From Opitutales bacterium (GTDB taxonomy: Bacteria > Verrucomicrobiota > Verrucomicrobiia > Opitutales > Opitutaceae): a stretch of DNA of 13,769 nucleotides. Where the stretch lies: contig JAJFLS010000454.1 of NCBI GenBank assembly GCA_021772595.1, positions 1-13,769 of the forward strand, read 5' to 3'. Of this stretch, positions 1-6,830 are shown in pieces. Every line of letters begins with the position of its first letter. Position 1 is the first letter of the stretch. The translations under genes and the position numbers were made by a program. Under the pieces are notes generated by a model, which saw nothing but the letters and a program-made list of their open reading frames with translations, ran no database searches and had not been told where the DNA came from.

Positions 1-558
1 AGGAACATCGGCATTCTCGGCGACGATCGTTTTCTTGAGTTTGCCGGGCGGAGGCACGTTCTCCTCCAGGCCATAGTCACGGAAGTGGTTTACTTTGTCG
101 AAGCGAGCGGGAGTCGACCAGGAACGCTCGTTGTCGCGCAAGTCGTCGTAGTAGTTATGCAGCACCTTGCCGATGGCTTCCGTATGGTAGCCATCTTGCT
201 TGAAGCTCTGGGGCAGCGTTACGGCTTCTGGGACCGTATCGCGAAAGTTAGTATTCAGTTTCCAGACGGAAATGCTATCGGGACGCTGGCCGGTGAGGAT
301 AGAAGATCGCGAGGCGTTGCAACTGGCGAATTGGCAATAAGCCCGATCGAATCGCATGCTACGCGAAGCAAGCCTGTCGATGTTCGGAGTAACAGCGATC
401 GAGTCACCGTAACAGCCCATATTCATACGCATATCGTCAACGGCGATGAATAACACGTTGGGTCGCTTATCGAGATCGCGAGATTGAGCGAAGGCGTGAG
501 GGAGGGAGACGACCAAAACGATCGCTAAAAGTCTAAGCACGGAATCCACAGAGATCAT
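1..558 (-). CDS. Iduronate-2-sulfatase-like S1 sulfatase, C-terminus cut by the window edge
   Basis: The reading frame stays open from an ATG at 558 to the left edge, giving the first 186 residues. Residues 1-24 form a signal peptide with a likely cut after AFA, so the enzyme should act in the periplasm or outside. The N-terminal sulfatase core is clear. D41-D42 (AVDDMR) are the first metal ligands. C80-N-A-S-R84 is the C-x-A-x-R signature whose Cys is matured to formylglycine, followed by LTGQRPDS. G130-K131-V-L-H matches the GKVFH-type segment of iduronate-2-sulfatases. The RPNVLFIAVDD and GCYGD segments also fit that branch. S1 sulfatases hydrolyse sulfate esters; the exact sugar cannot be told here. 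The second half, with the remaining metal ligands, is outside the window. The gene lies 71 bp downstream of another sulfatase on the same strand and may share its transcript. No strong ribosome-binding site precedes the ATG. Confidence 0.9.
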   Translation of the reverse strand, partial: MISVDSVLRLLAIVLVVSLPHAFAQSRDLDKRPNVLFIAVDDMRMNMGCYGDSIAVTPNIDRLASRSMRFDRAYCQFASCNASRSSILTGQRPDSISVWKLNTNFRDTVPEAVTLPQSFKQDGYHTEAIGKVLHNYYDDLRDNERSWSTPARFDKVNHFRDYGLEENVPPPGKLKKTIVAENADVP

Positions 559-581
559 TGGTAGTTTTGGGGTATGAAATT

Positions 582-608
582 ATCTGAGCTATCTGTGCAA
601 TCTGTGGT
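582..608. repeat. Three tandem 9-mers, ATCTGWG type
   Basis: Three adjacent 9-base units read ATCTGAGCT, ATCTGTGCA and ATCTGTGGT, followed by TAAG. On the minus strand this becomes an ACCACAGAT...CACAGAT...CAGAT pattern. It lies in the 71-bp gap between the two sulfatase genes (559-629). From memory, similar CACAGAT-rich intergenic strings recur in genomes of this bacterial group, but I cannot verify that here. Nothing else of note is visible in the gap. Confidence 0.5.
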
Positions 609-629
609 TAAGAACAGCGGGAATTACTT

Positions 630-2192
630 CTATTTCCTTTTGCTATGGACCACCTCCGGACGCGGGTATTTTTCTGAAGGGCCGCGATTAACGTACGGCT
701 CCCAAATGGCTACGACTTTTTCCCATTCTTCAAGCGTCCGAGTAGGATACCAAGCCGGCCATCCATTTGTAATAAAATCATAATTACCTCCATTCTTCAC
801 TACCCAGTCGTCCACCGTTACACCTGAAAGCTTTTCAGGAAAAACGCCCTTGGCCCGAAATTCGGCGGATACTCCCTGGTCTTTTATGACATTCTTCCGC
901 CAGTATTGGAGTTTGGCGAGCAGCTTGGCTTTGGTCTTCGCGTATTTTGGATTGTCGGCGAGATTGTTCAGTTCGTGAGGGTCTTTCTGCAGATCGAACA
1001 ATTCGAAATCGGGTTTGCTGGGCGCGAAAAACGCGGCCTGCTCCGGAGTTAGCTGACCCTTCATGTTCATTACGTTCATCGCTGCCAGCATGGGATAGGC
1101 GCCTTCCTTGTAGCGGTTGTACTGACACCATGGACGCTCGGGCATTAGGTTCTGGATTAGCTTGAATCGCTTGGAGCGAACGGCCCGCATTGAGTCGTGA
1201 GTTTCGTCCATCTTGTCGCGAGCTGCAAACACATACTCGCGTGATTTCACGTCTTCGCCAAACAGACTCTTTCCGTGCAAAGGAACGGGAGCTTCAACGC
1301 CTGCCGCCTCCAGGATCGTCGCGCAAATGTCGATCGACATCACCATGTCATCGTTAACCTGACCTGGACTCACCTTCCCCGGCCAGCGCATAATCATGGG
1401 AATTCGGATACCACCTTCGTAGAGAAATTGTTTTCCGCGAATGTGGCAGCGACCGTGATCTCCAATGAAAAACACGAGCGTGTTGTCCGCCAGACCCTCG
1501 TCTTCCAACCGTTTCAGCAAAGCCCCGACTTCTCTATCGACGAGTTGCATTTGCTCCAGTCCATTGGCCCAGTCGCGACGAAAAAACGGAGTGTCCGGAT
1601 AGTAAGGCGGGAGCTCTACGTCCGCGATATCGATCGGACGTTCCGGATCGCGATTCCACGAGCGGTGCGTACCCCCGAATGTGATACGAGCGAAAAACGG
1701 CTGATCCTTTTCTCGCTCGGACCAATCGCCTCCCATAAACAACTCCTCTTTTGAATAGGGGATAAAATTGGTGTCTGTTTTCCGGCTCATAAGAGCAGTA
1801 AAATAACCGGCCTCTGCAAGAAGATGCGGAATCGGCTTGATCCCGTAAGGTAAAGGTTTCTTCAGGTCCGCGGTGAGTCGGTGCTGGTTAGCTCCAATAT
1901 AGTTCTGGTGAAACCCAGTCATCATGGCCGAACGTGAAGTCGAACATACTGGAGAGGTCGTGAATGCCGTTTCGTAGCGGATTCCTTCGGCGGCGAGCTG
2001 ATCGACGTTGGGCGTATCGATTCCCTTTGTACCGTAGCAAGAAAGATCCGGAGACCAATCTTCGATCAATATCCAGAGGATGTTCGGCCGATCTTGGGCT
2101 TGATCAGCTATTGTCACCCTGGAGCCCCAGAAGATCGCCAATACAGCGATCAAAGTTTTTGTCGCGTACAGGTTTCTTTTCTTCGACTGCAT
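630..2192 (-). CDS. Secreted S1-family sulfatase with a CSTSR active site
   Basis: A complete 520-residue protein, a normal length for a bacterial S1 sulfatase. Residues 1-29 are a basic start plus hydrophobic core, ending near TIAD, and look like a signal peptide. The core shows PNILWILIEDWSPDLSCYG, with E44-D45 where most families have Asp-Asp. It continues with C83-S-T-S-R87 (formylglycine signature), MMTGFHQNYIGANQHR, and G244-D245-H246-G as later metal ligands. K254 in RGKQFLYEGGIRIP is the usual substrate-side lysine. The Q-x(5)-G-A-x-x-HR stretch after the signature resembles the heparan N-sulfatase-like branch common in planctomycetes, but the substrate is unknown. The third signature position is Thr rather than the usual Pro or Ala. 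The start at 2192 is the only Met before the signal peptide; the upstream DNA is A-rich without a clear Shine-Dalgarno sequence. The partial sulfatase lies just downstream. Confidence 0.93.
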   Translation of the reverse strand: MQSKKRNLYATKTLIAVLAIFWGSRVTIADQAQDRPNILWILIEDWSPDLSCYGTKGIDTPNVDQLAAEGIRYETAFTTSPVCSTSRSAMMTGFHQNYIGANQHRLTADLKKPLPYGIKPIPHLLAEAGYFTALMSRKTDTNFIPYSKEELFMGGDWSEREKDQPFFARITFGGTHRSWNRDPERPIDIADVELPPYYPDTPFFRRDWANGLEQMQLVDREVGALLKRLEDEGLADNTLVFFIGDHGRCHIRGKQFLYEGGIRIPMIMRWPGKVSPGQVNDDMVMSIDICATILEAAGVEAPVPLHGKSLFGEDVKSREYVFAARDKMDETHDSMRAVRSKRFKLIQNLMPERPWCQYNRYKEGAYPMLAAMNVMNMKGQLTPEQAAFFAPSKPDFELFDLQKDPHELNNLADNPKYAKTKAKLLAKLQYWRKNVIKDQGVSAEFRAKGVFPEKLSGVTVDDWVVKNGGNYDFITNGWPAWYPTRTLEEWEKVVAIWEPYVNRGPSEKYPRPEVVHSKRK

Positions 2193-2255
2193 GATTAGTT
2201 TTTCTTTAAGGGTTTTAGAAGTGTCTATTTTGCAATGGGTCCAGGTATGATTCCC

Positions 2256-2396
2256 TTACTCTTCTCGGAACAGCGGGTTGCCAACCACGAGAAATCGCGT
2301 GGGAGCTTGCCCGCCGCCGGCTGCAAAGGATTCCAGCAGCGGAAGCGCTAATACGCCTCCGATACCTTTTAAAAATGCACGTCGATCCATATTCAT
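2256..2396 (-). pseudogene. N-terminal remnant of a Tat-exported DUF1552-type protein
   Basis: A 46-codon frame reads M-N-MDRRAFLKGIGGVLALPLLESFAAG, then APTRFLVVGNP, then L-F-R-E-E and a stop. The RRAFLK motif (twin Arg at residues 5-6) and the hydrophobic stretch are a Tat signal. The APTRFLVVGNP segment matches, from memory, the start of verrucomicrobial DUF1552 proteins, which normally run for several hundred residues. Homology stops at GNP, so about 90 percent of the gene is missing. No continuation is visible in the other frames before the sulfatase start at 2192, apart from a short alternative frame ending in GPIAK and a stop. The first 40 residues show no internal damage, which suggests a recent deletion. 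A short leader peptide is possible but less likely. No DUF1587/1588/1592 cytochrome-type gene, the usual partner, lies upstream. Confidence 0.68.
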
Positions 2397-2540
2397 CGTT
2401 CAGTCTTCCGCTCAGTCGATTTGCAACTCCACAACCGCGGCAAAAGGTTACACAAAACTTGGCGACTGTCTAATAAATGCGGATTGGGGAAGCTACGAGG
2501 CATTCTCAGGTAGCGGCCGATCTCACGTCTTCACAATGCT

Positions 2541-2732
2541 TCGCCGGCGCGAGCCGAGCGGCCACGCGACCAACCGGCCGCGTCTACAGGATATGCACTC
2601 GCAAGCGACGGTTCGCCGATTGTTGGAGCCTGCTTGCAGGCGATTAATTCCGCTGGGTTATGGCGAGGGATATCGCCTGCAAGCAGGCTCCTACACTTGA
2701 AACAGCGCGTTCGAACGGGGCGGCGCCCGTTC
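2541..2732. repeat. Cluster of palindromic extragenic (REP-like) hairpins
   Basis: Three hairpins follow each other. (a) 2564-2583: ACGCGACC / GGCCGCGT around an AACC loop, 8 bp with one wobble, flanked on the left by GC-rich sequence (2541-2563). (b) Arms 2621-2644 and 2672-2695, 24 bases each, identical as inverse complements except for one T:T, with a 27-base spacer; the core of each arm carries GCCTGCTTGCAGGC or its complement. (c) 2713-2719 GAACGGG with 2726-2732 CCCGTTC around a 6-base loop. The pattern is typical of REP/BIME clusters mobilised by REP-associated transposases, though no such transposase is in the window. The open frame across the region on the minus strand is an artefact of the repeats. 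The rest of 2397-2761 holds no gene that I can see. Confidence 0.75.
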
Positions 2733-2761
2733 ACTAGCTGAAGCTCTGAGCTACTGTTGGT

Positions 2762-3799
2762 CTATTTCTTCTCCGGGTCGTCTGTGTTGTGGTTTGCGGG
2801 AATCGGGGATTTGAAACCGTTGTATTGTTCCGGCTTGATACCGCGAGCGTAGCCTTTGCCGCTAAACGTATTCGGCTCATACTTGCCCACGAAATTGATC
2901 GGCGCATCGGCTTTGATTTCGCTTTCCATATCGAGAATCCAATACGTGGCATTCACGACCATCCGACGATAGCCGGGATTCAATAGGTCCTCCGACGCTC
3001 CGTAAAGCGAGGTGAACACTCTCCCCTTCTCGCCGTTCGCTCCGGCATATTCGCGAGTCCACTCGGACGCCATGGGCGGCTTGGTCGCGTCCGGCTCGGC
3101 GTCGGCTTCCATCCCGTTGAGCGGCTGCGCCATGGTGAGAATATCCCAGTCATTCTGAGGCTCGGCATTGTAGCCGCCCGCTTGCACATGAATGTCGCGT
3201 ACACCGCGGAGGATCGGATGTTCAGCCTTTTCGGGAACGATCGTAATGCGAGTGCTCTGCACGTGATTCTTCCCGTAATGGCCAACCCAAGTTTGCCCTA
3301 AGACCTGATGCCCGAAACCACTTTCATAGCCTTCGTCTTTGGACCTGAAATCGTATTTCGAATACGCGCTTACCGTGTCCCCGTATTTGAAACCGTGGGT
3401 GGAAGTCCTCAAGCCCATGACCGGGCCGCCGCGATTCAAGTAGGCGTCGATATGCTTCATTTGCTCATCTGGCAGCACCTGAAATCGGGTGAACATAACC
3501 ATCGCGTCCGCCGTCTCCAGCGCCTCCAGTCCGGGAATATTCGATTCCCCCGCCTTGATCTCGCCGTTTTCGTCAAGACCGAAAAGCACGGTGCAATCGA
3601 ATCCGTGGCGCCTCGTCAGAATTCGAGCGAGTGCAGGAAGCGTCTCTTCGCCGCGGTATTCGTGATCGCTGGCGATGAAGACGATGTGCTTATCTTTGGC
3701 CAGCGCTTTGTTGGCCTTATAAACGACCGGATTCGCATTGCCGGCGAACGAGAAAAGCAGCGCGAAAGCTGTGAGAGTAAGTAAGTTAGAGGGTCTCAT
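2762..3799 (-). CDS. Secreted ThuA-like domain protein
   Basis: A 345-residue protein starting at the ATG at 3799. An in-frame start farther upstream (3961) would add 54 residues with no family resemblance and bury the signal peptide, so I reject it. Residues 1-22 (LLTLTAFALLFSFAGNAN) form a signal peptide. The domain begins at HIVFIASDHEYRGEETLPALA (about residues 38-57), followed by a DAMVMFTRFQVLPDEQM segment and G-L-R-T-S-T-H (129-135). These fit the ThuA-like proteins of PVC bacteria, which have a class-I glutamine-amidotransferase-like fold. The catalytic Cys of true amidotransferases is not evident. Biochemical function is unknown; ThuA was named from trehalose use, and this branch usually sits beside sugar-degradation and sulfatase genes, as here. 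It is divergent from dgoD across 208 bp. The last residues (NHNTDDPEKK) are polar and look like a natural end. Confidence 0.85.
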   Translation of the reverse strand: MRPSNLLTLTAFALLFSFAGNANPVVYKANKALAKDKHIVFIASDHEYRGEETLPALARILTRRHGFDCTVLFGLDENGEIKAGESNIPGLEALETADAMVMFTRFQVLPDEQMKHIDAYLNRGGPVMGLRTSTHGFKYGDTVSAYSKYDFRSKDEGYESGFGHQVLGQTWVGHYGKNHVQSTRITIVPEKAEHPILRGVRDIHVQAGGYNAEPQNDWDILTMAQPLNGMEADAEPDATKPPMASEWTREYAGANGEKGRVFTSLYGASEDLLNPGYRRMVVNATYWILDMESEIKADAPINFVGKYEPNTFSGKGYARGIKPEQYNGFKSPIPANHNTDDPEKK

Positions 3800-3909
3800 T
3801 ATTGTAGATTTTTTCGTTTTCGAGCGACTTCGGGAAACCGCTAACAGGATGCCCGACAATAAGAACCAATACCGGTCCTTAGATTGAGCTTCGACCTTTC
3901 TCGCTTTTG

Positions 3910-3919
3910 GCCACGTGGC
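3910..3919. promoter_or_regulatory. 10-bp palindrome in the ThuA-dgoD divergent spacer
   Basis: GCCACGTGGC is a perfect 10-bp palindrome in the 208-bp spacer (3800-4007) between two divergent genes, where a shared operator would be expected. A TTGACG at 3946-3951 could be a -35 element for dgoD, but no convincing -10 follows at the right spacing. A short inverted pair, CTCGT (3964-3968) and ACGAG (3973-3977), lies nearer the gene. A palindrome of this length can arise by chance, so this is only a candidate. Confidence 0.22.
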
Positions 3920-4007
3920 AGTCAAGAGCCAACGGGCACCAGGGATTGACGCCTCGAGCAAGCCTCGTCAAAACGAGACACATCCCAATAACGCGTTCTG
4001 TCACGAA

Positions 4008-5156
4008 ATGAAAATTGCCTCGCTTACACTCTACAAAGCAAAACCCCGCTGGGTGTTCCTGAAAATCGAAACGGACGAGGGCGTCACTGGCTGGGGAGAG
4101 CCGATCGTCGAAGACCGGGCGGATACGACAATCGCAGCAGTCAAGGAGCTGGAGCCGTATTTGATCGGCCAAGACCCGAGCCGTATCGAGCACCACTTTC
4201 AAAACATGTATCGCGGCTCGTTCTATCGCGGCGGGCCCGTGCTGATGAGCGCCATCTCCGGGATCGAGCAAGCGCTTTGGGACATCCGTGGCAAAGCGCT
4301 CGGATTGCCGGTCTATGAATTGTTGGGCGGAGCGGTTCGGGACAGGATAAAAGCCTACGCTTGGATCGGCGGAGACGATCCTGCCAAGTCCGACCAAGAT
4401 GCCAAAGAACGCCTCGAACAAGGATTTCACAATGTGAAGATGAATGCCACCGGCGCTTGCGAACGCATCGGGAGCTACGCGGAAATCGATGCCGCGGTCG
4501 CGCGTCTGGCAAGTGTACGAGAAATCGTTGGAAAGGATGTCGGAATCGGAATCGATTTCCACGGGCGGGTTCACAAATCGATGGCCAAATTCCTGGTCAA
4601 AGAAATGGAGCCCTTCCGCCCTCTCTTTTACGAAGAGCCCCTACTTCCAGAACATTTGGATTTTTTGCCAGAACTAGCGCGGCACACCGCGATTCCCTTG
4701 GCCACGGGCGAGCGCCTGTATGGGCGTTGGGGGTACAAGGAGATTATCGCGCAGGGAACGGTCGATCTCATACAACCCGACTTGTCTCATGCGGGCGGCA
4801 TCTGGGAGACGCGCAAAATCGCCGCCATGGCCGAAGCCTACGACATGGGAGTCGCTCCCCACTGCCCGCTTGGGCCGATAGCGTTGGCGAGCTCAATGCA
4901 ACTCGACGCCTGCACTCCTAATTTCGTCATCCAAGAAATGTCTTTAAAAATGCAGTACAACACCAACGGCGACCTGCATGACTATATCAAGAACAAGGAC
5001 GTCTTCGACATCGCCGATGGCTATTTGAGTTTGCCCAAACTTCCCGGACTAGGAATCGAGATCGACGAAGAAGCAGTCATCGAAGCCGACAAAGAGGGAT
5101 TCAACCCCGTAACCCGAGACTGGATACACGAAGATCGCTCGGTCGCGGAATGGTAG
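4008..5156 (+). CDS. dgoD: D-galactonate dehydratase (enolase superfamily)
   Basis: The enzyme removes water from D-galactonate to give 2-keto-3-deoxy-D-galactonate, the first step of the De Ley-Doudoroff-type pathway in the cytoplasm. Starting at the ATG at 4008 the protein has 382 residues, equal to E. coli DgoD as I recall it, and key residues fall at the same numbers. D183 and H185 (GIDFHGR), E209 (FYEEP) and E235 (ATGER) supply the metal ligands and one base; H285 (APHCPLGP) is the second base, and E310 is also kept. The segments WVFLKIETDEGVTGWGEP, GQDPSRI, FYRGGPVLMSAI, QPDLSHAGGI and the end HEDRSVAEW are nearly identical to the E. coli enzyme. A GTG 93 bases upstream in frame would add 31 unrelated residues and is rejected. 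No dgoK or dgoA lies beside it, so later steps must be encoded elsewhere. Its stop codon lies inside an inverted repeat, and the convergent neighbour is an MFS carrier of the type expected to import sugar acids. Confidence 0.93.
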   Translation: MKIASLTLYKAKPRWVFLKIETDEGVTGWGEPIVEDRADTTIAAVKELEPYLIGQDPSRIEHHFQNMYRGSFYRGGPVLMSAISGIEQALWDIRGKALGLPVYELLGGAVRDRIKAYAWIGGDDPAKSDQDAKERLEQGFHNVKMNATGACERIGSYAEIDAAVARLASVREIVGKDVGIGIDFHGRVHKSMAKFLVKEMEPFRPLFYEEPLLPEHLDFLPELARHTAIPLATGERLYGRWGYKEIIAQGTVDLIQPDLSHAGGIWETRKIAAMAEAYDMGVAPHCPLGPIALASSMQLDACTPNFVIQEMSLKMQYNTNGDLHDYIKNKDVFDIADGYLSLPKLPGLGIEIDEEAVIEADKEGFNPVTRDWIHEDRSVAEW

Positions 5157-5228
5157 GGCAACGACGTCCCGGCGTGCCGCGTAAGCAAATTTAACATACG
5201 CGGCACGCCGGGACGTCGTTGCCCTACC
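5152..5228. repeat. Perfect 32-bp inverted repeat between convergent genes
   Basis: Arms 5152-5183 and 5197-5228 are exact inverse complements of 32 bases, separated by a 13-base AT-rich loop (AGCAAATTTAACA). Each arm contains smaller palindromes, GACGTC and CGGC-GT-GCCG. The left arm begins inside the last Trp codon of dgoD and includes its TAG stop (5154-5156). The right arm ends six bases before the MFS gene's stop. In RNA from either strand it would fold into a very stable stem, so it may end or protect both convergent transcripts, but there is no T-tract for a classical intrinsic terminator. It looks like a mobile palindromic repeat unit of the REP kind, different in sequence from the cluster at 2541-2732. 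Confidence 0.85.
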
Positions 5229-5233
5229 CTGCT

Positions 5234-6604
5234 CTACTCCTTGACTACACTTTGGCCTGGATCGATCGGCTTAGAAGCGTCGACAAAAAGCCAACATATA
5301 GAAGTTACCATATAAAGAACCCCCACCACGATGAACATCGGGGAGTAGTTGGTCACGGTTTCAGAGACACCATTAACAATTCTAGTCGTAGCAAAATGGT
5401 CGAGCAAAGGACCTAGCAAGAGCACTGGCACAAGAATCGCACCAACATTGCCAGACATATTCACCATACTGAAAACGGTTCCGGAATGACGACCTCCAAG
5501 ATCCGAGCAAGTTCCCCAAACTGTCGGCTGGGACCAATCGCTAAAGAATTTAACGACCAAAAGTCCGCAAGATATAGACAACGCGGTCGGTTGTGAAATC
5601 GCAAAAAATAGGCATATAGTCGCCAAGGCCTTTCCGGATGACCCCACGATACGCCTCGCCCACTTTCGATTGCCTGTTTTCTTTATTAGATAATCGTTCA
5701 AGTATCCCCCTACAAGACCTCCAACGGCTCCGCCTATAAGCGGGAAACTGGCAAGTATTCCCATTTTCCCCATCGTAATACCCTTTGAGAGCAAGAAGCT
5801 TCCCAATACAGAGGTATAGGCGATATCTGCCCCCGCGTTAGCAACTTGAGCAAAAACCATAATCTGCAAACTCCGGTTTTTCAGAGCCTGCTTAAAACTG
5901 ATTACTTTCGATTGGCTCGCCTGGGAGCGGTTCTCCTCTCGGAAAAGCTCTTTTTCCGCTTCGTTAACCCTAGGGTCCTCTTCCGGGTTGTTTCGGTAGA
6001 ATACAAAAAATACGAACGCCAGAATCAGGCCGATCGATGCCATGATAACAAGGGCCATTCTCCAATCGAAACCAAAATAGCTCATCAAAACGGTAGCCAT
6101 GATAACAGGCGCGAAGGCTCCACCAGCGCGTCCAGCGAAACTCGCAACAAATCCCTGCATCGTTGTCCGGTAAGTTGGAGGAAACCAGCGTCGCGATAAA
6201 CTACTCAAGCTTGGGTAGGCGCCCGCTTGAGCAGCTCCGAATATCAGCCGAGCGATACAAAAGGTAACGAATGAACCCCCTAATGCGAATAGTATCAAGC
6301 TAACCGACCATCCCCCAATCAGTGAGCTTAAGAAAAAGCGTGCCCCAAAATAGTCGCATACTACTCCACCCGGAATTTGGCCTAGGGCATAAGGTAAATT
6401 GAAGAATGTGAAAATTTGCTCCAATTCCGTATTGGAAAACCCATACTCTCGAGCGAGTTCGGGTCTAATAATGTTCCACGTGTACCGATGAAAATAGAGG
6501 ATCAGCGATGTCGCAGATGCTAAGTAAAATATGAGCTTGTGGACATTCGTCGGGCGGAAATCGCCTCCAGTCGCGTGCTGAGATTTATCAGATTCAGAGC
6601 TCAT
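5234..6604 (-). CDS. MFS transporter, sugar-acid/organic-anion type
   Basis: A 456-residue membrane protein with about 12 hydrophobic segments, the usual MFS length. I chose the ATG at 6604 (MSSESDKS) because a soluble, charged 20-residue tail then leads into the first helix (LIFYLASATSLILYF). The in-frame start at 6721 would add 39 residues rich in Arg, Ser and Pro. G-x(3)-D-x-x-G-x-R at 80-89 (GVVCDYFGAR) is MFS motif A, between helices 2 and 3. The pattern R-Y-x-W-N-I-I-R-P-E-L in helix 1, Q-I-P-G-G in helix 2 and SRRWFPPTYR resembles the anion:cation symporter group (hexuronate, glucarate and galactonate carriers). Import of a sugar acid by proton symport is therefore likely but unproven. 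It converges on galactonate dehydratase across 77 bp, which makes galactonate or a related aldonate a reasonable substrate guess. A 226-bp gap separates it from the upstream gene. Confidence 0.88.
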   Translation of the reverse strand: MSSESDKSQHATGGDFRPTNVHKLIFYLASATSLILYFHRYTWNIIRPELAREYGFSNTELEQIFTFFNLPYALGQIPGGVVCDYFGARFFLSSLIGGWSVSLILFALGGSFVTFCIARLIFGAAQAGAYPSLSSLSRRWFPPTYRTTMQGFVASFAGRAGGAFAPVIMATVLMSYFGFDWRMALVIMASIGLILAFVFFVFYRNNPEEDPRVNEAEKELFREENRSQASQSKVISFKQALKNRSLQIMVFAQVANAGADIAYTSVLGSFLLSKGITMGKMGILASFPLIGGAVGGLVGGYLNDYLIKKTGNRKWARRIVGSSGKALATICLFFAISQPTALSISCGLLVVKFFSDWSQPTVWGTCSDLGGRHSGTVFSMVNMSGNVGAILVPVLLLGPLLDHFATTRIVNGVSETVTNYSPMFIVVGVLYMVTSICWLFVDASKPIDPGQSVVKE

Positions 6605-6709
6605 TGGGGGTAGGTTTTCAGGAAGGAAGTTGGTGGATGGTCGGCACGATTCGTCTCTTTGGCAATGAATAAGATTTTGGCCAGCCCTCGAAGAACGGCG
6701 CCCATAACT

Positions 6710-6726
6710 AGGCATTCTCAATGCCT
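6710..6726. promoter_or_regulatory. 7-bp hairpin or operator-like palindrome upstream of the MFS gene
   Basis: AGGCATT-CTC-AATGCCT is a perfect 7-bp inverted repeat with a 3-base centre, about 105 bp before the transporter start and about 105 bp after the DUF6797 gene end. It has no T-tract, so it is a poor terminator; an operator for the transporter gene is possible. The rest of 6605-6830 shows no convincing gene. Confidence 0.25.
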
Positions 6727-6830
6727 TTGCAGCAACGCGATTAGCGCCCGCTACTCAATGAAGCTAGACGAACCAATTAGTCCAGACAAGAAGCCAACGG
6801 CAAGAATCATGCACAGAATCCCTTCCCTTC

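Noticed and set aside
1275..1754. A 159-codon plus-strand frame opposite the sulfatase
   Set aside because: It is a shadow of the sulfatase on the other strand; the sulfatase has full family motifs and this frame has none.
2531..2734. A 67-codon minus-strand frame in the repeat cluster
   Set aside because: It is made entirely of the hairpin repeats, which are kept as DNA palindromes. The protein would be Arg/Ala-rich with no domain.
3800..3961. An N-terminal extension of 54 residues on the ThuA-like protein
   Set aside because: It has no family match, would bury the signal peptide, and reaches across most of the divergent spacer toward dgoD.
3915..4007. A GTG start adding 31 residues to galactonate dehydratase
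   Set aside because: The ATG at 4008 gives 382 residues with active-site numbering identical to E. coli DgoD; the extra residues look non-coding.
5152..5228. A classical rho-independent terminator for dgoD or the MFS gene
   Set aside because: The stem is strong but no run of T follows it on either strand, so I list it as an inverted repeat with a possible end-protecting role.
6605..6721. A 39-residue N-terminal extension on the MFS transporter
   Set aside because: The added Arg/Ser/Pro-rich stretch is unlike MFS N-termini, and it covers the palindrome at 6710-6726 in the likely promoter region.
6751..6810. A 19-residue hydrophobic peptide on the minus strand (MILAVGFLSGLIG...) preceded by a GGAAGGG sequence
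   Set aside because: The purine-rich sequence makes it tempting, but it is too short to judge and could be chance. It would need conservation or ribosome profiling to be believed.
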